Program-made: the position numbers and the translations under genes
Shown: piece by piece, positions 1 to 8,835 of the stretch
Numbering within the stretch: position 1 is the first letter of the stretch
Layout: each line of letters starts with the position of its first letter
Notes under the pieces: generated by a model
Told to the model about the DNA's origin: nothing
The model's database searches: none
The model's input: the letters and a program-made list of their open reading frames with translations, nothing else
Source: Hofstenia miamia
Lineage: Eukaryota > Xenacoelomorpha > Acoela > Hofsteniidae
NCBI GenBank assembly: GCA_900660155.1
Contig: CABFPE010000490.1
Span: forward strand, 279,720 to 302,645
Direction of reading: 5' to 3'
DNA length: 22,926 nucleotides

Positions 1-32
1 ATTTAATTTTGTCAAAAATATTTTGTCCCTAG

Positions 33-832
33 ATGGCGTCCAATAGAATTGTCTCATTTCCACATGGCAAATAGTGATGGGGTGTTACGAGCACTTCAGG
101 GTGTCCCATTGGAACCTCCTCTCCCCGTCTATAACTACTATCAATGCTCCACTACTACTGATATTAGGTTTTGGCAGAATACTTCTAATCTGTGATGACG
201 TGACCTCAACAATATCTTTTTTATATGGCTCAACGAAAGACAGCTGACCAAAGAACGAGTTTCTTGCGGTAAAATTTAACTAAAAACTCGTTATTTGTTA
301 CCGATTCAATATATCCAACACAGTAAAACTGCTCTTTCTCTGCGAATCGAACAAGGACATAGATGCCAGGCAACAAATTTGATGGGAATGGAAACAATAG
401 GCCTTCATGCTGGCAGGAACTTTATCTCTTAAAAACACGTTTTGTGGCCTTAAAGCACAAAATGTTGACAAACCAATCTTTTCAGAATTTTCATTTTATA
501 TTCTTGGTATGCTTCACACACGATAAGGTTCATGTAGTGTTTCTGAATTTTGATTTTTTTGCCCTCATTACAAATAATAACATAATCACGTATACCAGGC
601 GACTCTTGAGAAATGGCACTCATGCAGTAAAAGCTACGGATTTTTTTCTTTTAGATCGAAAGATATAGCGGAAATTGAAGAAAAAGTATTATCATTGCCA
701 GACGATTTGCTGACATTGTATTTGTCTGCCAATTTCTTGACAACTTGTAATCGTTTTCCAGGACTCTGTGGTAAATTCCGCTCACCATGTTTCGTTGATC
801 TCGATAAAGAACATATGAAGACATTGAACTAG
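33..832 (+). CDS. putative two-exon gene, C-terminal part, function unknown
   Basis: I propose exon 33-167, an intron at 168-654 and exon 655-832. The first exon follows a possible acceptor (CCCTAG, ending at 32) and reads openly, including a segment GVPLEPPLPVYNYYQ. A GT donor at 168 leaves phase 2. The second exon follows a good acceptor (TTTTCTTTTAG), starts in the matching phase and reads 58 codons to TAG at 830-832, including SLPDDLLTLYLSANF and SPCFVDLDKEHMK. The phase match and the unbroken second exon support real coding sequence. I recognise no domain. The donor is weak (AG|GTTTTG), and the gene would start left of the window unless the ATG at 64-66 is used. Alternatively the two open stretches are unrelated. 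Confidence 0.35.
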
Positions 833-901
833 TAGCTTAAGTTAGTGTGTGTATGCTTGATTGTAATTTCAACCCTTTTCAATATTCACATTTCCGCAAT
901 T

Positions 902-977
902 GCTCTTTCTCCCTCTTTTTTCTTCAGCTGGCATTTTGCGCTCTTTCTCCCTCTTTTTTCTTCAGCTGGCATTTTGC
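902..977 (+). repeat. 38-bp perfect tandem duplication carrying 3' splice-site-like sequence
   Basis: Two identical 38-bp units (902-939 and 940-977) each contain a long CT tract ending in TTCTTCAG followed by CTGGCATTTTGC. A partial third unit, rich in CT, follows. Each unit looks like a polypyrimidine tract plus acceptor AG, so the duplication doubles a possible 3' splice site. No convincing exon follows it. Confidence 0.85.
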
Positions 978-1133
978 TTCTCTTCCTCTTTTCTGCTTTC
1001 CAACGTGATTCGTTTTCCTTTGTATGATGGTCATCGTACTGGCCACGCTTTTGATAATTGGCAATTTGCTGAGCCCCTGATTATTGTGGCATAACTAAAA
1101 TTTAAGAAATGTTACAGGTGGGACAACTACTGA

Positions 1134-1519
1134 AAACGCTACGGATGTGACATAATTAAAACAGTTGAAACGTATAAAGATTTAGAATTAAATGAAAGAC
1201 GTAAGCGTCTACAACAAGCCAATATCGACCTCTAGATAAAAAAATGGAAATGAAGACAATTTGAGAGGGAACTAAAAAAATACTACTTTATCCAAATTGC
1301 GTGAATTATGACGTCAATCTAGTTACAGATTAGATTTAAGAACGAATTAAAGTACTACATTTTTTAGATATATCGCCTCTACAACAACAAAAATTGGTAA
1401 ACCATGAGCAAAAATATAGGGTTAACGTCTTTGTACTTTCCAACCATGTTTTTAATCTTCTAAAAAGTCAACAAAAGCAAGGCCGTCATATTAAAGTAAA
1501 GATGTTTATGCTAAGCTAA
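1134..1519 (+). pseudogene. weak coding-like frames, unidentified
   Basis: Two adjacent open stretches lie here in different frames. The frame at 1134-1235 reads about 33 codons, including a charged segment ELNERRKRLQQANIDL, and ends in TAG. The frame from 1265 reads to TAA at 1517-1519 with two internal stops. Its last 59 codons are open and include SPLQQQKLVNHEQKY. Low-stop stretches of this length can arise by chance in such DNA, and I recognise no family. Decayed coding sequence is possible but poorly supported. Confidence 0.2.
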
Positions 1520-1689
1520 ATTCTGATGTATCAAGAGCAAGTTGTAAACATTCAAAATTAGCTTTTAAAACTCGATAATTTGATATTATTTTTCCCCAAG
1601 AAATGTCAACAATTGCATAGAAATTTTGCGATGTTAAATTGCAAATTAAAGAGCATACCCAAAATATATAGTGCAAAACATTAAAAAAA

Positions 1690-1876
1690 ATTACAAAATT
1701 TCATTTAGATTGAGATTATTAACACATTTAAAGTGGTAATCAAAGTAAAAATGAAAGTAGTGCATAAAATGTACAATGTACATAATTATTAAAAAATTTT
1801 GGATCTGAAATTTTTTCAAGATGTAGATCCAAACCAATCCGAGATCCGATCCAATTTCATCCCTGTACTGAGGCAA
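1690..1876 (-). repeat. dispersed GGATC-type repeat with a hAT-like end
   Basis: On the minus strand the segment begins near 1865 with CAGGGATGAAATTGG and continues into GGATCGGATC-type sequence and TCTACATCTTGA. A related copy lies in the opposite orientation at 17455-17580, sharing the GGATCTACATCTTGA block and the later TTAATAATCTCAAT block. A CAGGGATG start is common at ends of non-autonomous hAT elements, so I infer a hAT-type MITE. No second terminus was identified. Confidence 0.55.
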
Positions 1877-1899
1877 TAAATGCATTTTCTACATTCTTT

Positions 1900-3735
1900 C
1901 CCAGACAAAAACCCTCGATATCAAAAGACCTGAATTTCCAATTTAAGTGATGTAGATTACTTTGGAAATCAGGAAGCCCCACTGTCTCAGACAGGTGTTT
2001 GCTAATCTCAATATTTTTTTTACAAACAACGGCTTACGTACTCCGCCAACATGGCATGCTTTATACTTCCTCTTGGTGCTCCGACAAGAGTAATTAACCG
2101 ATGTGTTGACTGTTTCAAGCATGAGATGATTATTGTAGAACTTGTATCCTAGCCATACTTTACCCGAGCTTTACTTTTGCTTAAGGAAAATATTCGTGTG
2201 CTTCTTCAAACCTTGCAATTTTTCAATGTTTTTTATCTCTTTAGGTAATGAGTTTCAAGTTCGAATAGAATTGAATAAATTATTTCAAAACCTTTGTTCT
2301 ATACTCAATGCAGGTAAAATATTTTGATCTGGAATTCTGCTTATGAATAAATCCAGGCATTGAAATGATATTATAAGGTGGTAGTTTCTTGAAGAGCTTA
2401 AAAATTTTAACATTGTGCTCAATATGATTAGCTGTCTTGTTTGGGAAAAGGATAGACCTAGAAATATACTGCCTAGTTCTGGAAAAACTTATATTTTAAA
2501 CGTTTGGGCCCATTTTTAATTGGATATCAAGTTTTCTATAAAAAACATCTTTTAGATCAGTAAATAATATATTTGCATAAATTAGGTGACTCATTATAAA
2601 TGAATAGAAAAATTGAATTATTTTACAAGCTGGCAGTTGCTTTACTATCATTGACATACTTCTTAAACCTATTGCCAATCTTCGGACTATTGCATTAATG
2701 TGTAATCCAAAATTTAGCTTCGAATCAAAAATTACTCCTAATTATTTGAAGTTGCCAACAGTTGGAACTTTAACATTATTAAGATTCAGGGTTAATGCTG
2801 AAATCTGTTTTACCTTCATTTATAAGTAACTTATGCATGTTGAAGTACATTGTCAATTTGTTGCAATTATGTGCTGCAGATTCAATTGCTAAATGCATGG
2901 ATTTATTATCGTTCAATATACAGGTATCATGGGCATATTAAATTTAATTGCAATCAGTTATCGTATGCATATCGTTTACATATATACTGAAAAGAAGGGG
3001 ACCTAAGATTGTCCCATGAGGAACACCATTGTTTACAGATAGCCATTCTGAAAATACATCATTTACTTTAACTCTCTGGAATCTATGTTTCAAATAATTA
3101 GTTAACACATTTTTGCTATTGTTCGAAAATCCTGTGCAGGATAATTTTTTGCTTACATGCTATGATCAATAGAATCAAAAGCTTTAGAAAGATCTAAGCA
3201 AGCAATAGCTACGAATATATTTGCATCCAGTGATGATCTCCATTTTTTTTTATAGCACTTAATTGAGTGAGCATCAGTAGTTGAAAAATGCTTACAAAAT
3301 CCAAATTTAGTATTTGATAGTAGGTTGTACCTATTGAGATGCTCCGGTATTTGGTTTTATAGTAATCGCTCGAATACTTTGCTTTTTGGTGAAGTAATTG
3401 AAATTGGCCGAAAATTTTTGGCATGAGACGGATCGTTTTTTTAAAGATAGGAGTAATGTAAGCAAGTTTTACATAATTCGGAAAGTAATTACTTTTTATG
3501 CATTTGTTAAATATATAATTTAGAGGACTCGCTATAATACCTGCAGTGATTTTAAGTGCCCACGAAGAATTAAAGATTTGTTAGGCTTAAGCTTGAGAAT
3601 TGCTTTTATAGTTTCAAAACTTGTTGTAAAACGGAAACAAATTCAGGATTAAACAAATTTTGAGGATTGCTTTCATACTTAACCATTGGATCATTGAATT
3701 TTTCTAGATTAATAAGCCTTAATTATTCCCCAAGA
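1900..3735 (-). mobile_element. non-LTR retrotransposon, 5'-truncated reverse transcriptase relic (CR1/Jockey-like)
   Basis: Read on the minus strand, this is a frameshifted RT ORF in the correct domain order. From about 3700 come the fingers/palm segments LAYITPIFKK and RPISITSPKSKVFE. Next are TQLSAIKK and LDLSKAFDSIDH (near 3200-3160), then a GTILGPLLFSIY-like block with IYVNDMHTITD (near 3000), and the C-terminal thumb with QLPACKIIQFFYSFIMSHL (near 2650-2580). A basic C-terminal tail runs on towards 1950. No endonuclease is present, so the copy is 5'-truncated at about 3735. Frameshifts and stops make it inactive. The fragment at 16810-17345 is the same family in the opposite orientation. 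The clade assignment is approximate. Confidence 0.85.
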
Positions 3736-3838
3736 AGTAAGAATATACATTACTGATAGCCAAAATCAAATTATTAATTTAAATGATAATCATGTTCACT
3801 TAGTATTTTTAATAAAATAAGATTATTTTTAAAATTGC

Positions 3839-3875
3839 GGAAAAAAGACTTTCTTTTTTCCTTATATAGATAGAT
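3839..3875 (+). promoter_or_regulatory. shared leader/promoter-like element, copy 1
   Basis: A GGAAAAAAGACTTTC block leads into a T-rich run and CCTTATATAG, ending directly before the ATG at 3876. A near-identical block occurs at 4149-4183 before the next ORF, about 310 bp away. Its position at two consecutive start codons and its TATA-like core suggest a reused promoter, as is common for co-regulated genes of DNA viruses. The similarity is seen directly; promoter function is inferred. Confidence 0.5.
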
Positions 3876-4052
3876 ATGACTAAATGTAAGAAAATTTATG
3901 AAAACTATTTAAGGGTTAATTTTAATAACACACAGGGAGAGAATGCTCTCCCCTTAAGGGAAACAAATTTACCCACTGGGAAAGGAACTTCCCTCTTAAA
4001 GGTTAATTCACAAGTAACAAACAATAATAAACAATCAGAAACACCAAAGTAA
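3876..4052 (+). CDS. small lysine/asparagine-rich ORF preceding the capsid-like ORF
   Basis: A 58-codon ORF runs from ATG 3876 to TAA 4050-4052, intronless. The predicted protein is hydrophilic, starts MTKCKKIYENY and is rich in Asn, Lys and Thr. No domain or membrane segment is visible. The start is supported by the leader at 3839-3875, which is repeated before the next ORF, so the two look like neighbouring genes of one element. A -1 shift near the stop would extend the reading about 20 codons (through NEQKGIEIQMLLKK) to TGA near 4110, so the ORF may itself be truncated by a frameshift. I do not recognise the family. Confidence 0.4.
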   Translation: MTKCKKIYENYLRVNFNNTQGENALPLRETNLPTGKGTSLLKVNSQVTNNNKQSETPK

Positions 4053-4148
4053 ATGAACAAAAGGGAATAGAAATACAAATGTTATTAAAAAAAGTTTTCC
4101 AAGAATGAGCCCCAGAAGTTTGACAATATAAGGACACGATTTTCACAA

Positions 4149-4183
4149 GGAAAAATGATTTTCTTTTTCCTTATATAGTAGAA
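4149..4183 (+). promoter_or_regulatory. shared leader/promoter-like element, copy 2
   Basis: A GGAAAAATGATTTTC block, a T run and CCTTATATAG are followed by TAGAA and the ATG at 4184. It matches 3839-3875 except for a few substitutions and small indels, whereas the sequence between the two copies does not match. Both copies end at the start codon and both proteins begin with MT. Confidence 0.5.
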
Positions 4184-4630
4184 ATGACTGACTTCAGAAA
4201 TCCAACAATTCTAGAAAGAAATGAATACATTAGATTTGATCTCCAAACTCCAATTATAATTCCTGCAGCAGGTAATATTCAAAACAAAAACAATTATAAG
4301 TTTACAGTTGATAATTCTACAGATATAATACCTTATGATTGGTTTAATGCTTATATAGATGTGAAATTTAAAATAGTTAAACTTGATAAAACAGGATTTG
4401 TTACGGCAGATAATGTTACCATTAGTGGTGATGTCTACTCACTTTTTAACAGAGTATTTGTGGAATACAATAATACTTCTACTACAAATCTTACAAATTT
4501 TTCAAAAGTTGCCCCTATACACAACATTCTTGAGTATTCAGAATCTTATTTGAACACTACACAAAATGAATTTGTAGGAAATTTACTTAAAAAGTTAAAG
4601 AAGGAACACTGTTATATATATATATACTGA
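4184..4630 (+). CDS. major-capsid-like protein fragment (Polinton/adintovirus-like), truncated
   Basis: This 148-codon intronless ORF looks like the N-terminal part of a double-jelly-roll major capsid protein, which in Polinton-like viruses and adintoviruses builds the icosahedral shell. The features I use are the strand-rich start with RFDLQTPIIIP (about residues 18-28), IPYDWFNAYIDVKFKI (49-64), then SLFNRVFVEYN followed by NILEYSESYLNTTQNEF (about 86-129). Metazoan capsid homologues share an LFxxVxVxxN...LLEYSxxY...NxFF layout. That comparison is from memory, not from a search. Full-length family members are several hundred residues. Here the reading turns into a lysine-rich tail and a TA-repeat-encoded IYIY end, so the gene is cut off after roughly the first third. 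It is a broken endogenous copy. Confidence 0.55.
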   Translation: MTDFRNPTILERNEYIRFDLQTPIIIPAAGNIQNKNNYKFTVDNSTDIIPYDWFNAYIDVKFKIVKLDKTGFVTADNVTISGDVYSLFNRVFVEYNNTSTTNLTNFSKVAPIHNILEYSESYLNTTQNEFVGNLLKKLKKEHCYIYIY

Positions 4631-4691
4631 AATTCGATATAATAAATAATCCAGTTGTTCATTCAAAAAATTATATTCAAAATATTAAATT

Positions 4692-4880
4692 TTAATTTGA
4701 CAGACAGCTACATATTAGTGTCAATTAACAACATATGTTTGTATCCTTTTGATATATTCAACAAGTGTAACATTAGAGTTATGTAGCTGTGTCTATTCTG
4801 GTTGTACATGGATGAAACTTTTGAATTAAGTTTGATTGATAGTTGCATATCGATGTCAATTAACAACATATGTTAGTACT
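4692..4880 (+). repeat. tandem repeat, ~135-bp period, two copies
   Basis: The block GTCAATTAACAACATATGTT occurs near 4719 and again near 4854. It is preceded in both by a similar stretch (GACAGCTACATATTAG versus GATAGTTGCATATCG). The spacing is about 135 bp. The copies have diverged outside the core. Confidence 0.7.
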
Positions 4881-4902
4881 TTTTTGTATAAGTGGATATT
4901 AC

Positions 4903-5065
4903 TGACATAGTACTGACGTAAATCCTCCTACGTCTTATGCACACGTTACAAATCTAGCATTTTCCATTTTTTTCAATGAGACATGATATAGTGCTAACGT
5001 AAATCCTCCTATGTCTTATGCCCATGATACAAATCTAGCATTTTCCATTTTTTCAATGAAACATG
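4903..5065 (+). repeat. tandem repeat, 81-bp period, two copies
   Basis: Two adjacent units share AATCCTCCTA(C/T)GTCTTATGC (from 4921 and 5002) and, further on, AAATCTAGCATTTTCCATTT with TTCAATGA. They differ at scattered bases and one small indel. The tract directly follows the 135-bp repeat, so the region downstream of the capsid-like ORF is locally amplified. Confidence 0.85.
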
Positions 5066-5433
5066 TAAGTATTTACCTTTATTTATTAATAATAGAATTA
5101 TTTATTGAATTTGTTAATTTTTATTAATTTAAAAGATTTTTTTCTCTAAGTTCTGCTTTGTTTAAGGTTTTTATAAAACTTCCTTTCAATTTAGAACAAA
5201 TCATGTTTTCTAAGTACTATATTTATGTATATATTTTTAATGATTGATTATGATTAAGCAGTTAGATATATTTTCCGCCTACATTAAAGAACAACCCAAT
5301 GCTTGCCAAAAATTACATATTCTTACACTATGATTTCTTGGTCCAACATTCGTATAGCTATAATATGAATATGATTTATGAAAGTTTAATAACTTTGATT
5401 TACAGATGTTTACTATGAAATTTTTAGTAAAGT
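5066..5433. other. no gene seen
   Basis: AT-rich sequence without a supported feature. A minus-strand open frame (5279-5506) starts here but has no recognisable motif and overlaps the more coding-like plus-strand frame at 5455. Confidence 0.5.
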
Positions 5434-5454
5434 CTTCGCCAAACAGCATTGTTA

Positions 5455-5760
5455 ATGGATAGCGACGTAGTTGGAAGTGATTTCCAATATCTTTTTCAAA
5501 CTTCACTAAATTATATCAAAAAAAATAATAACGAGGATTTTTTTAAGCTCTCGGAGCAATTGTCCATCTTATAAACTTTGAGAATCACGAATCTGACAAA
5601 CGCCCAAAGTCAATTAAAAAACATTGATGAAGAAGTGGAATACAGTAAATCAAGAAGCTTCAATGTATTAAAGAGAAAGAGCTTTTTCTACATTTTTACA
5701 ATCTGCAACAATAAGTGGTGCATGGGCAACTCTTAAGAAGATATTCAACCTTAATTCTTG
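5455..5760 (+). pseudogene. decayed protein-coding fragment, family unknown
   Basis: One frame runs from ATG 5455 to TAA 5734-5736 with a single internal stop (TAA 5572-5574), about 92 sense codons. The reading contains balanced charged segments such as NNNEDFFKLSEQLS and QLKNIDEEVEYSKSRSF. A shift near 5680 moves into another open frame that reads FLQSATISGAWATLKK to TGA near 5760, and a second shift would continue it into LENLNYFEEFW. A long low-stop frame with plausible continuations after single shifts is what a dead gene looks like. I recognise no domain. It lies 0.8 kb downstream of the capsid-like ORF, so it could belong to the same viral element, but nothing in the protein shows that. 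Confidence 0.35.
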
Positions 5761-5884
5761 AAAATTTGAATTACTTTGAGGAATTTTGGTGAAGACTATT
5801 TTTGGCGATGTTCCCCATCTGTATTTTACATTTCTATCTCTTATTTACATAATCATTTTGTGAAAATTCACTATTAATTCTAAC

Positions 5885-6067
5885 AAAACAAAATGCATGT
5901 ATTTTATATGATATATTTGTATAGATATGCAACAGCTGCAAGAATGGAAGTATACTTCCGTTTTTTGAAATTCATTTTTTCATTCTAAAAAAACAAAACG
6001 CATGTATTTTATATGATATATTTGTATAGATATGCAGCAGCTGCAAGAGCGGAAGTATACTTCCATT
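5885..6067 (+). repeat. tandem duplication, 105-bp period, carrying a 14-bp palindrome
   Basis: Both units contain GCATGTATTTTATATGATAT, then TTTGTATAGATATGCA, an AGCTGCAAGA block and the perfect palindrome GGAAGTATACTTCC (5946-5959 and 6051-6064). The period is 105 bp. The second unit is the start of the open frame at 6013-6267. Confidence 0.9.
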
Positions 6068-6267
6068 CTCATGGATTTATTTTTCATAAAATTGTAACAA
6101 ATCATACACATTCAATTCTCCACGACAGTTATGGTCGATTTTACAATGAATATGGATTGGGTAGGGGCTATTGCTATTCAATTCAAAATACTAGCAATTT
6201 CTTAAAGAAAAACCCTATGGTAGGACATCTGACAGGTTTTATGTTTTGCTTAAAAAATAGGGTGTAA
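6013..6267 (+). CDS. hypothetical ORF starting in the tandem repeat
   Basis: An 84-codon open frame begins inside the second 105-bp unit and ends at TAA 6265-6267. The reading includes YGRFYNEYGLGRGYCYS and is rich in aromatic residues and histidine. There is no signal peptide, membrane helix or motif I can name. TTTGTATAG near 6028 could be a splice acceptor, in which case the upstream codons would not be translated. It may well be a chance ORF. Confidence 0.2.
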   Translation: MIYLYRYAAAARAEVYFHSHGFIFHKIVTNHTHSILHDSYGRFYNEYGLGRGYCYSIQNTSNFLKKNPMVGHLTGFMFCLKNRV

Positions 6268-6660
6268 TTAAAAGTAGAAGCACTGAATTTCATGTAAAAA
6301 TTTTGAACAACAAGCGGCTTCAAAAACATTGGGGATGTCCGGAAAAGGCAGGTTTTCTAAAAAATGCAAAAATTTGCTCAAAGACATAATGGTAAATAGT
6401 TAAAAAGGGGGTATAATTAAATAATTATTTATATAGGTACAACTGCAGTTTTTTTACCCATGGCTGTAAAATCCTGAATTTCAAAAAACGTCTTTTTCAT
6501 ATCAAAATCAATAGAAAAGTGTAAAAAGTTATTAAAAAATTATCATTTATAGAAAACCGTATATATACAAATGGTGTATTCATTACTACTGTTGTGATAT
6601 AATATTTTTCAATTGGTATACATATTTGCCTGTTTATTATACAGTTTATTAGATTTCAGT
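6268..6660. other. no gene seen
   Basis: AT-rich intergenic sequence with poly-A/T runs. I see no ORF, RNA gene or repeat here that I can support. Confidence 0.5.
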
Positions 6661-6664
6661 CATG

Positions 6665-8200
6665 TTTGCGCAAATCTATCACTTGTCAACTGATGCTGTT
6701 CCAATTAGTCTCTTCCTTGTTCTCCTTGTAAAGCTCACATTATATCGGCCATTTTACCAATTCTGTTTCTGCTTTTGATGTTGCTGATCACCTCTGTTGC
6801 TCCTCTCTCCAATTTGATGACGGCCTTCCCATTCCCCCACACACAGATTCTCCATTTTACAACTTCTTGCAGTCTCCAGTTGATTTCATTTTCATTACTG
6901 AAACCTGGCTTGATCCTTCTCTTGCTAACAGTGTTGTTTTCCTAACTCAGCACTTAAAGTTCTCTGCCATATGGATCACTCTAGTGGTCGTCATGGTAGT
7001 GTTCCCATTGCCTCACGTCGTCCTAATCTTGACATCCATCCCTCTTCTTTGAGTCTTATTCCTTTGATTTCTGTTGAGGCTATGCTGTTGTTCTCAGTGA
7101 TCCCATTGTTTCTCCTCTTTGTTTACAACCCTCCTTCCAGCAGTCTTTTTCATATTCCACGTTGCTGATTTTTCATCCATGCTTGAGTACTTTCATGATC
7201 AGTCTATCCCTTTCACTCGTCAACTTGGATTCCTCACTCTTCATCTCCTCATCTGTGGTGACTTCAACATTCCTAATGTTTGTTGGAATACACTTGACTC
7301 TAATTACGCCTATGATTCCTCTGTCTGGATCTTTTTGCTTCCTACTCTCTTGAACAACTGGTATTTCCTCCTACTTCGTGCTCCTCCCTCCTTGACTTGG
7401 TTTTGTGCTCTCATCCTGATCGTATTTTTGACACCTCTGTTGTCCCTGTTCCGGTTAAACTGATCACTCATTTGTTCACTTTAGCCTGTCTGTCAATTCT
7501 ATTACCCCATCTGTTTGTCCTGCCACTCCCCAATATGCTTGATCTAGCAGTGAGTTTGTATCTCTAAATGCTGCTCTCTCTTCTTCATTCCCCATTTTTA
7601 ATGACTCTTTCTCTGCTGATTACTGATACACCTTTTTCACCAAGTTATTTCATCCTTTGTTCCTCGTTGTTGTAAAAAGCGTATTTCTCTCCCTTTCTAA
7701 TTCTCACCCTTTACTGTACACTCCTTGAATAAACTTGAATCTTTCAAACGCCATTACAGTCCTTCTGAGTCATTTAAATTCTCTTCTCTGGATCTTTTAA
7801 AGACTCTTATGCTTTCTTGCATTCCCTGCATTCCAAACCTGACCCCCCCAGCTTGAATTTCGACCATCTTTCTGCTCACTCAGATCTGGAGAAAGCTGAT
7901 CTCTTCAATGCCTGTTTCTCCTCGAATTTTTCTGATTCTGTCTCTCTCTGTCCTGGTCTTCCTCCAACTTCTCCACTGATTCGCCTATGTGAGATCCTCT
8001 TCAATGCCCATGATACTTCCCTCATGCTTAAGTCCTGCAAGTTGTCTGGTCCTTGCTATCCTGATATCGTCCCATCCTTTGTGATTCACAAAACCTCCTC
8101 AACTCTTTCCATCCATTTAAAGCATCTCTTCTATATTTGCTCTTCTAAGCATTTTCTGTCTTGCTGGAAATGATCTTGGATCTTTCCACTGTTGAAATCC
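6665..8200 (+). mobile_element. non-LTR retrotransposon copy 1 (endonuclease and start of RT, frameshifted)
   Basis: The sequence encodes an APE-type endonuclease in order but across frames: FIFITETWLDPS (near 6887-6922), ICGDFNIPNVCWN (near 7250-7290), SLLDLVLCSHPD (near 7390-7425) and a DHSFVHFSL block (near 7463). The linker and RT onset follow, with EKADLFNACFSSNFSDSVS (near 7892-7950) and a LSGPCYPDIVPSFV to LSCWK block (near 8045-8170). In intact elements these lead into the RT core, which is missing here. Many frameshifts and stops show it is dead. It is paralogous to 8836-10560, and both are unusually CT-rich on the coding strand. It is a CR1/Jockey-type element; the exact clade is not resolved. 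Confidence 0.85.
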
Positions 8201-8449
8201 AATACAGGCGAGGGAGCGGCAGTAGGAGCAGAACGTGAGGTTGGTAATGGTACATGAGGCAGCAGCACTGTAGGAGAACATTTGAGATTGTAGTGAGGAA
8301 ACGTCGGAGGAAAGCTTTGTGAGGGATTCAGACAAGGATGATATGACACCAAAACCATCATTGGCGTCTTTCTTCAGACCACCAACAGCAGAAGTAAACT
8401 GGGCTTTGCTCAAGTGTTTCAGGTAGGACAGTGAAACTGTAAGAGGCAT
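8200..8449 (-). mobile_element. possible retrotransposon ORF1 fragment, inverted
   Basis: A minus-strand frame starting at ATG 8449 reads through the segment SLSESLTKLSSDVSSLQSQM, a heptad-like pattern compatible with a short coiled coil, then a Ser/Ala/Pro-rich stretch. An overlapping frame reads APTAAPSPV, suggesting a frameshift. Coiled-coil, low-complexity proteins are typical of LINE ORF1. Its base composition resembles the flanking LINE copies, and it abuts the broken end of copy 1 in inverted orientation. The assignment to ORF1 is inference. The reading past 8200 into LINE copy 1 is antisense and not meaningful. Confidence 0.4.
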
Positions 8450-8835
8450 AACTGAAATCTAATTAATTTGTGTAATAAAAATAAGACTCTGAATGCATTT
8501 AATGTTGATTACAATATAAGCACGCTGTGCTGTTTTTACATTGATTGTCAATATAGTTTTCTGGAGCAGTCACTTTTTAATGGACCCCTTCCATATTTAC
8601 TAATAAAAAACTGCTTTAAATCAAATAACTCCTATTTAAATTAAAAGAATCCGATTTTTTATTTTTTAAAAAAATCTGATTATTTTCCAACCCTAGTTTT
8701 AGTGAACTGAGCAAACCAGCTTTGGAAAAGCCTTTCACATTTTTTGTCAAATTCTGCTGATTGACATTCCTTAAATCCAATGGATTACCTGTATATAAAA
8801 TATAACCTCAATTTAGTTTAGTGTAGTTATTTAAA
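8450..8835. other. AT-rich spacer between LINE copies
   Basis: No gene seen. An AAATCTGATTATTTTCC stretch followed by CAACCCTAG (near 8673-8697) resembles the ends of some DNA-transposon MITEs, but I found no partner end. Confidence 0.4.

Noticed and set aside
845..1094. Overlapping open frames of 60 and 64 codons rich in Phe, Leu and Ser
   Set aside because: They are translations of the CT-rich 38-bp duplication and flanks, with no protein-like features.
4184..4630. Capsid-like ORF as part of an LTR retrotransposon gag
   Set aside because: No zinc knuckle, protease or RT is near, and the segment order fits a jelly-roll rather than a gag helix bundle.
5279..5506. 75-codon minus-strand frame
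   Set aside because: No motif, and it overlaps the more coding-like plus-strand frame; kept only as a remark.
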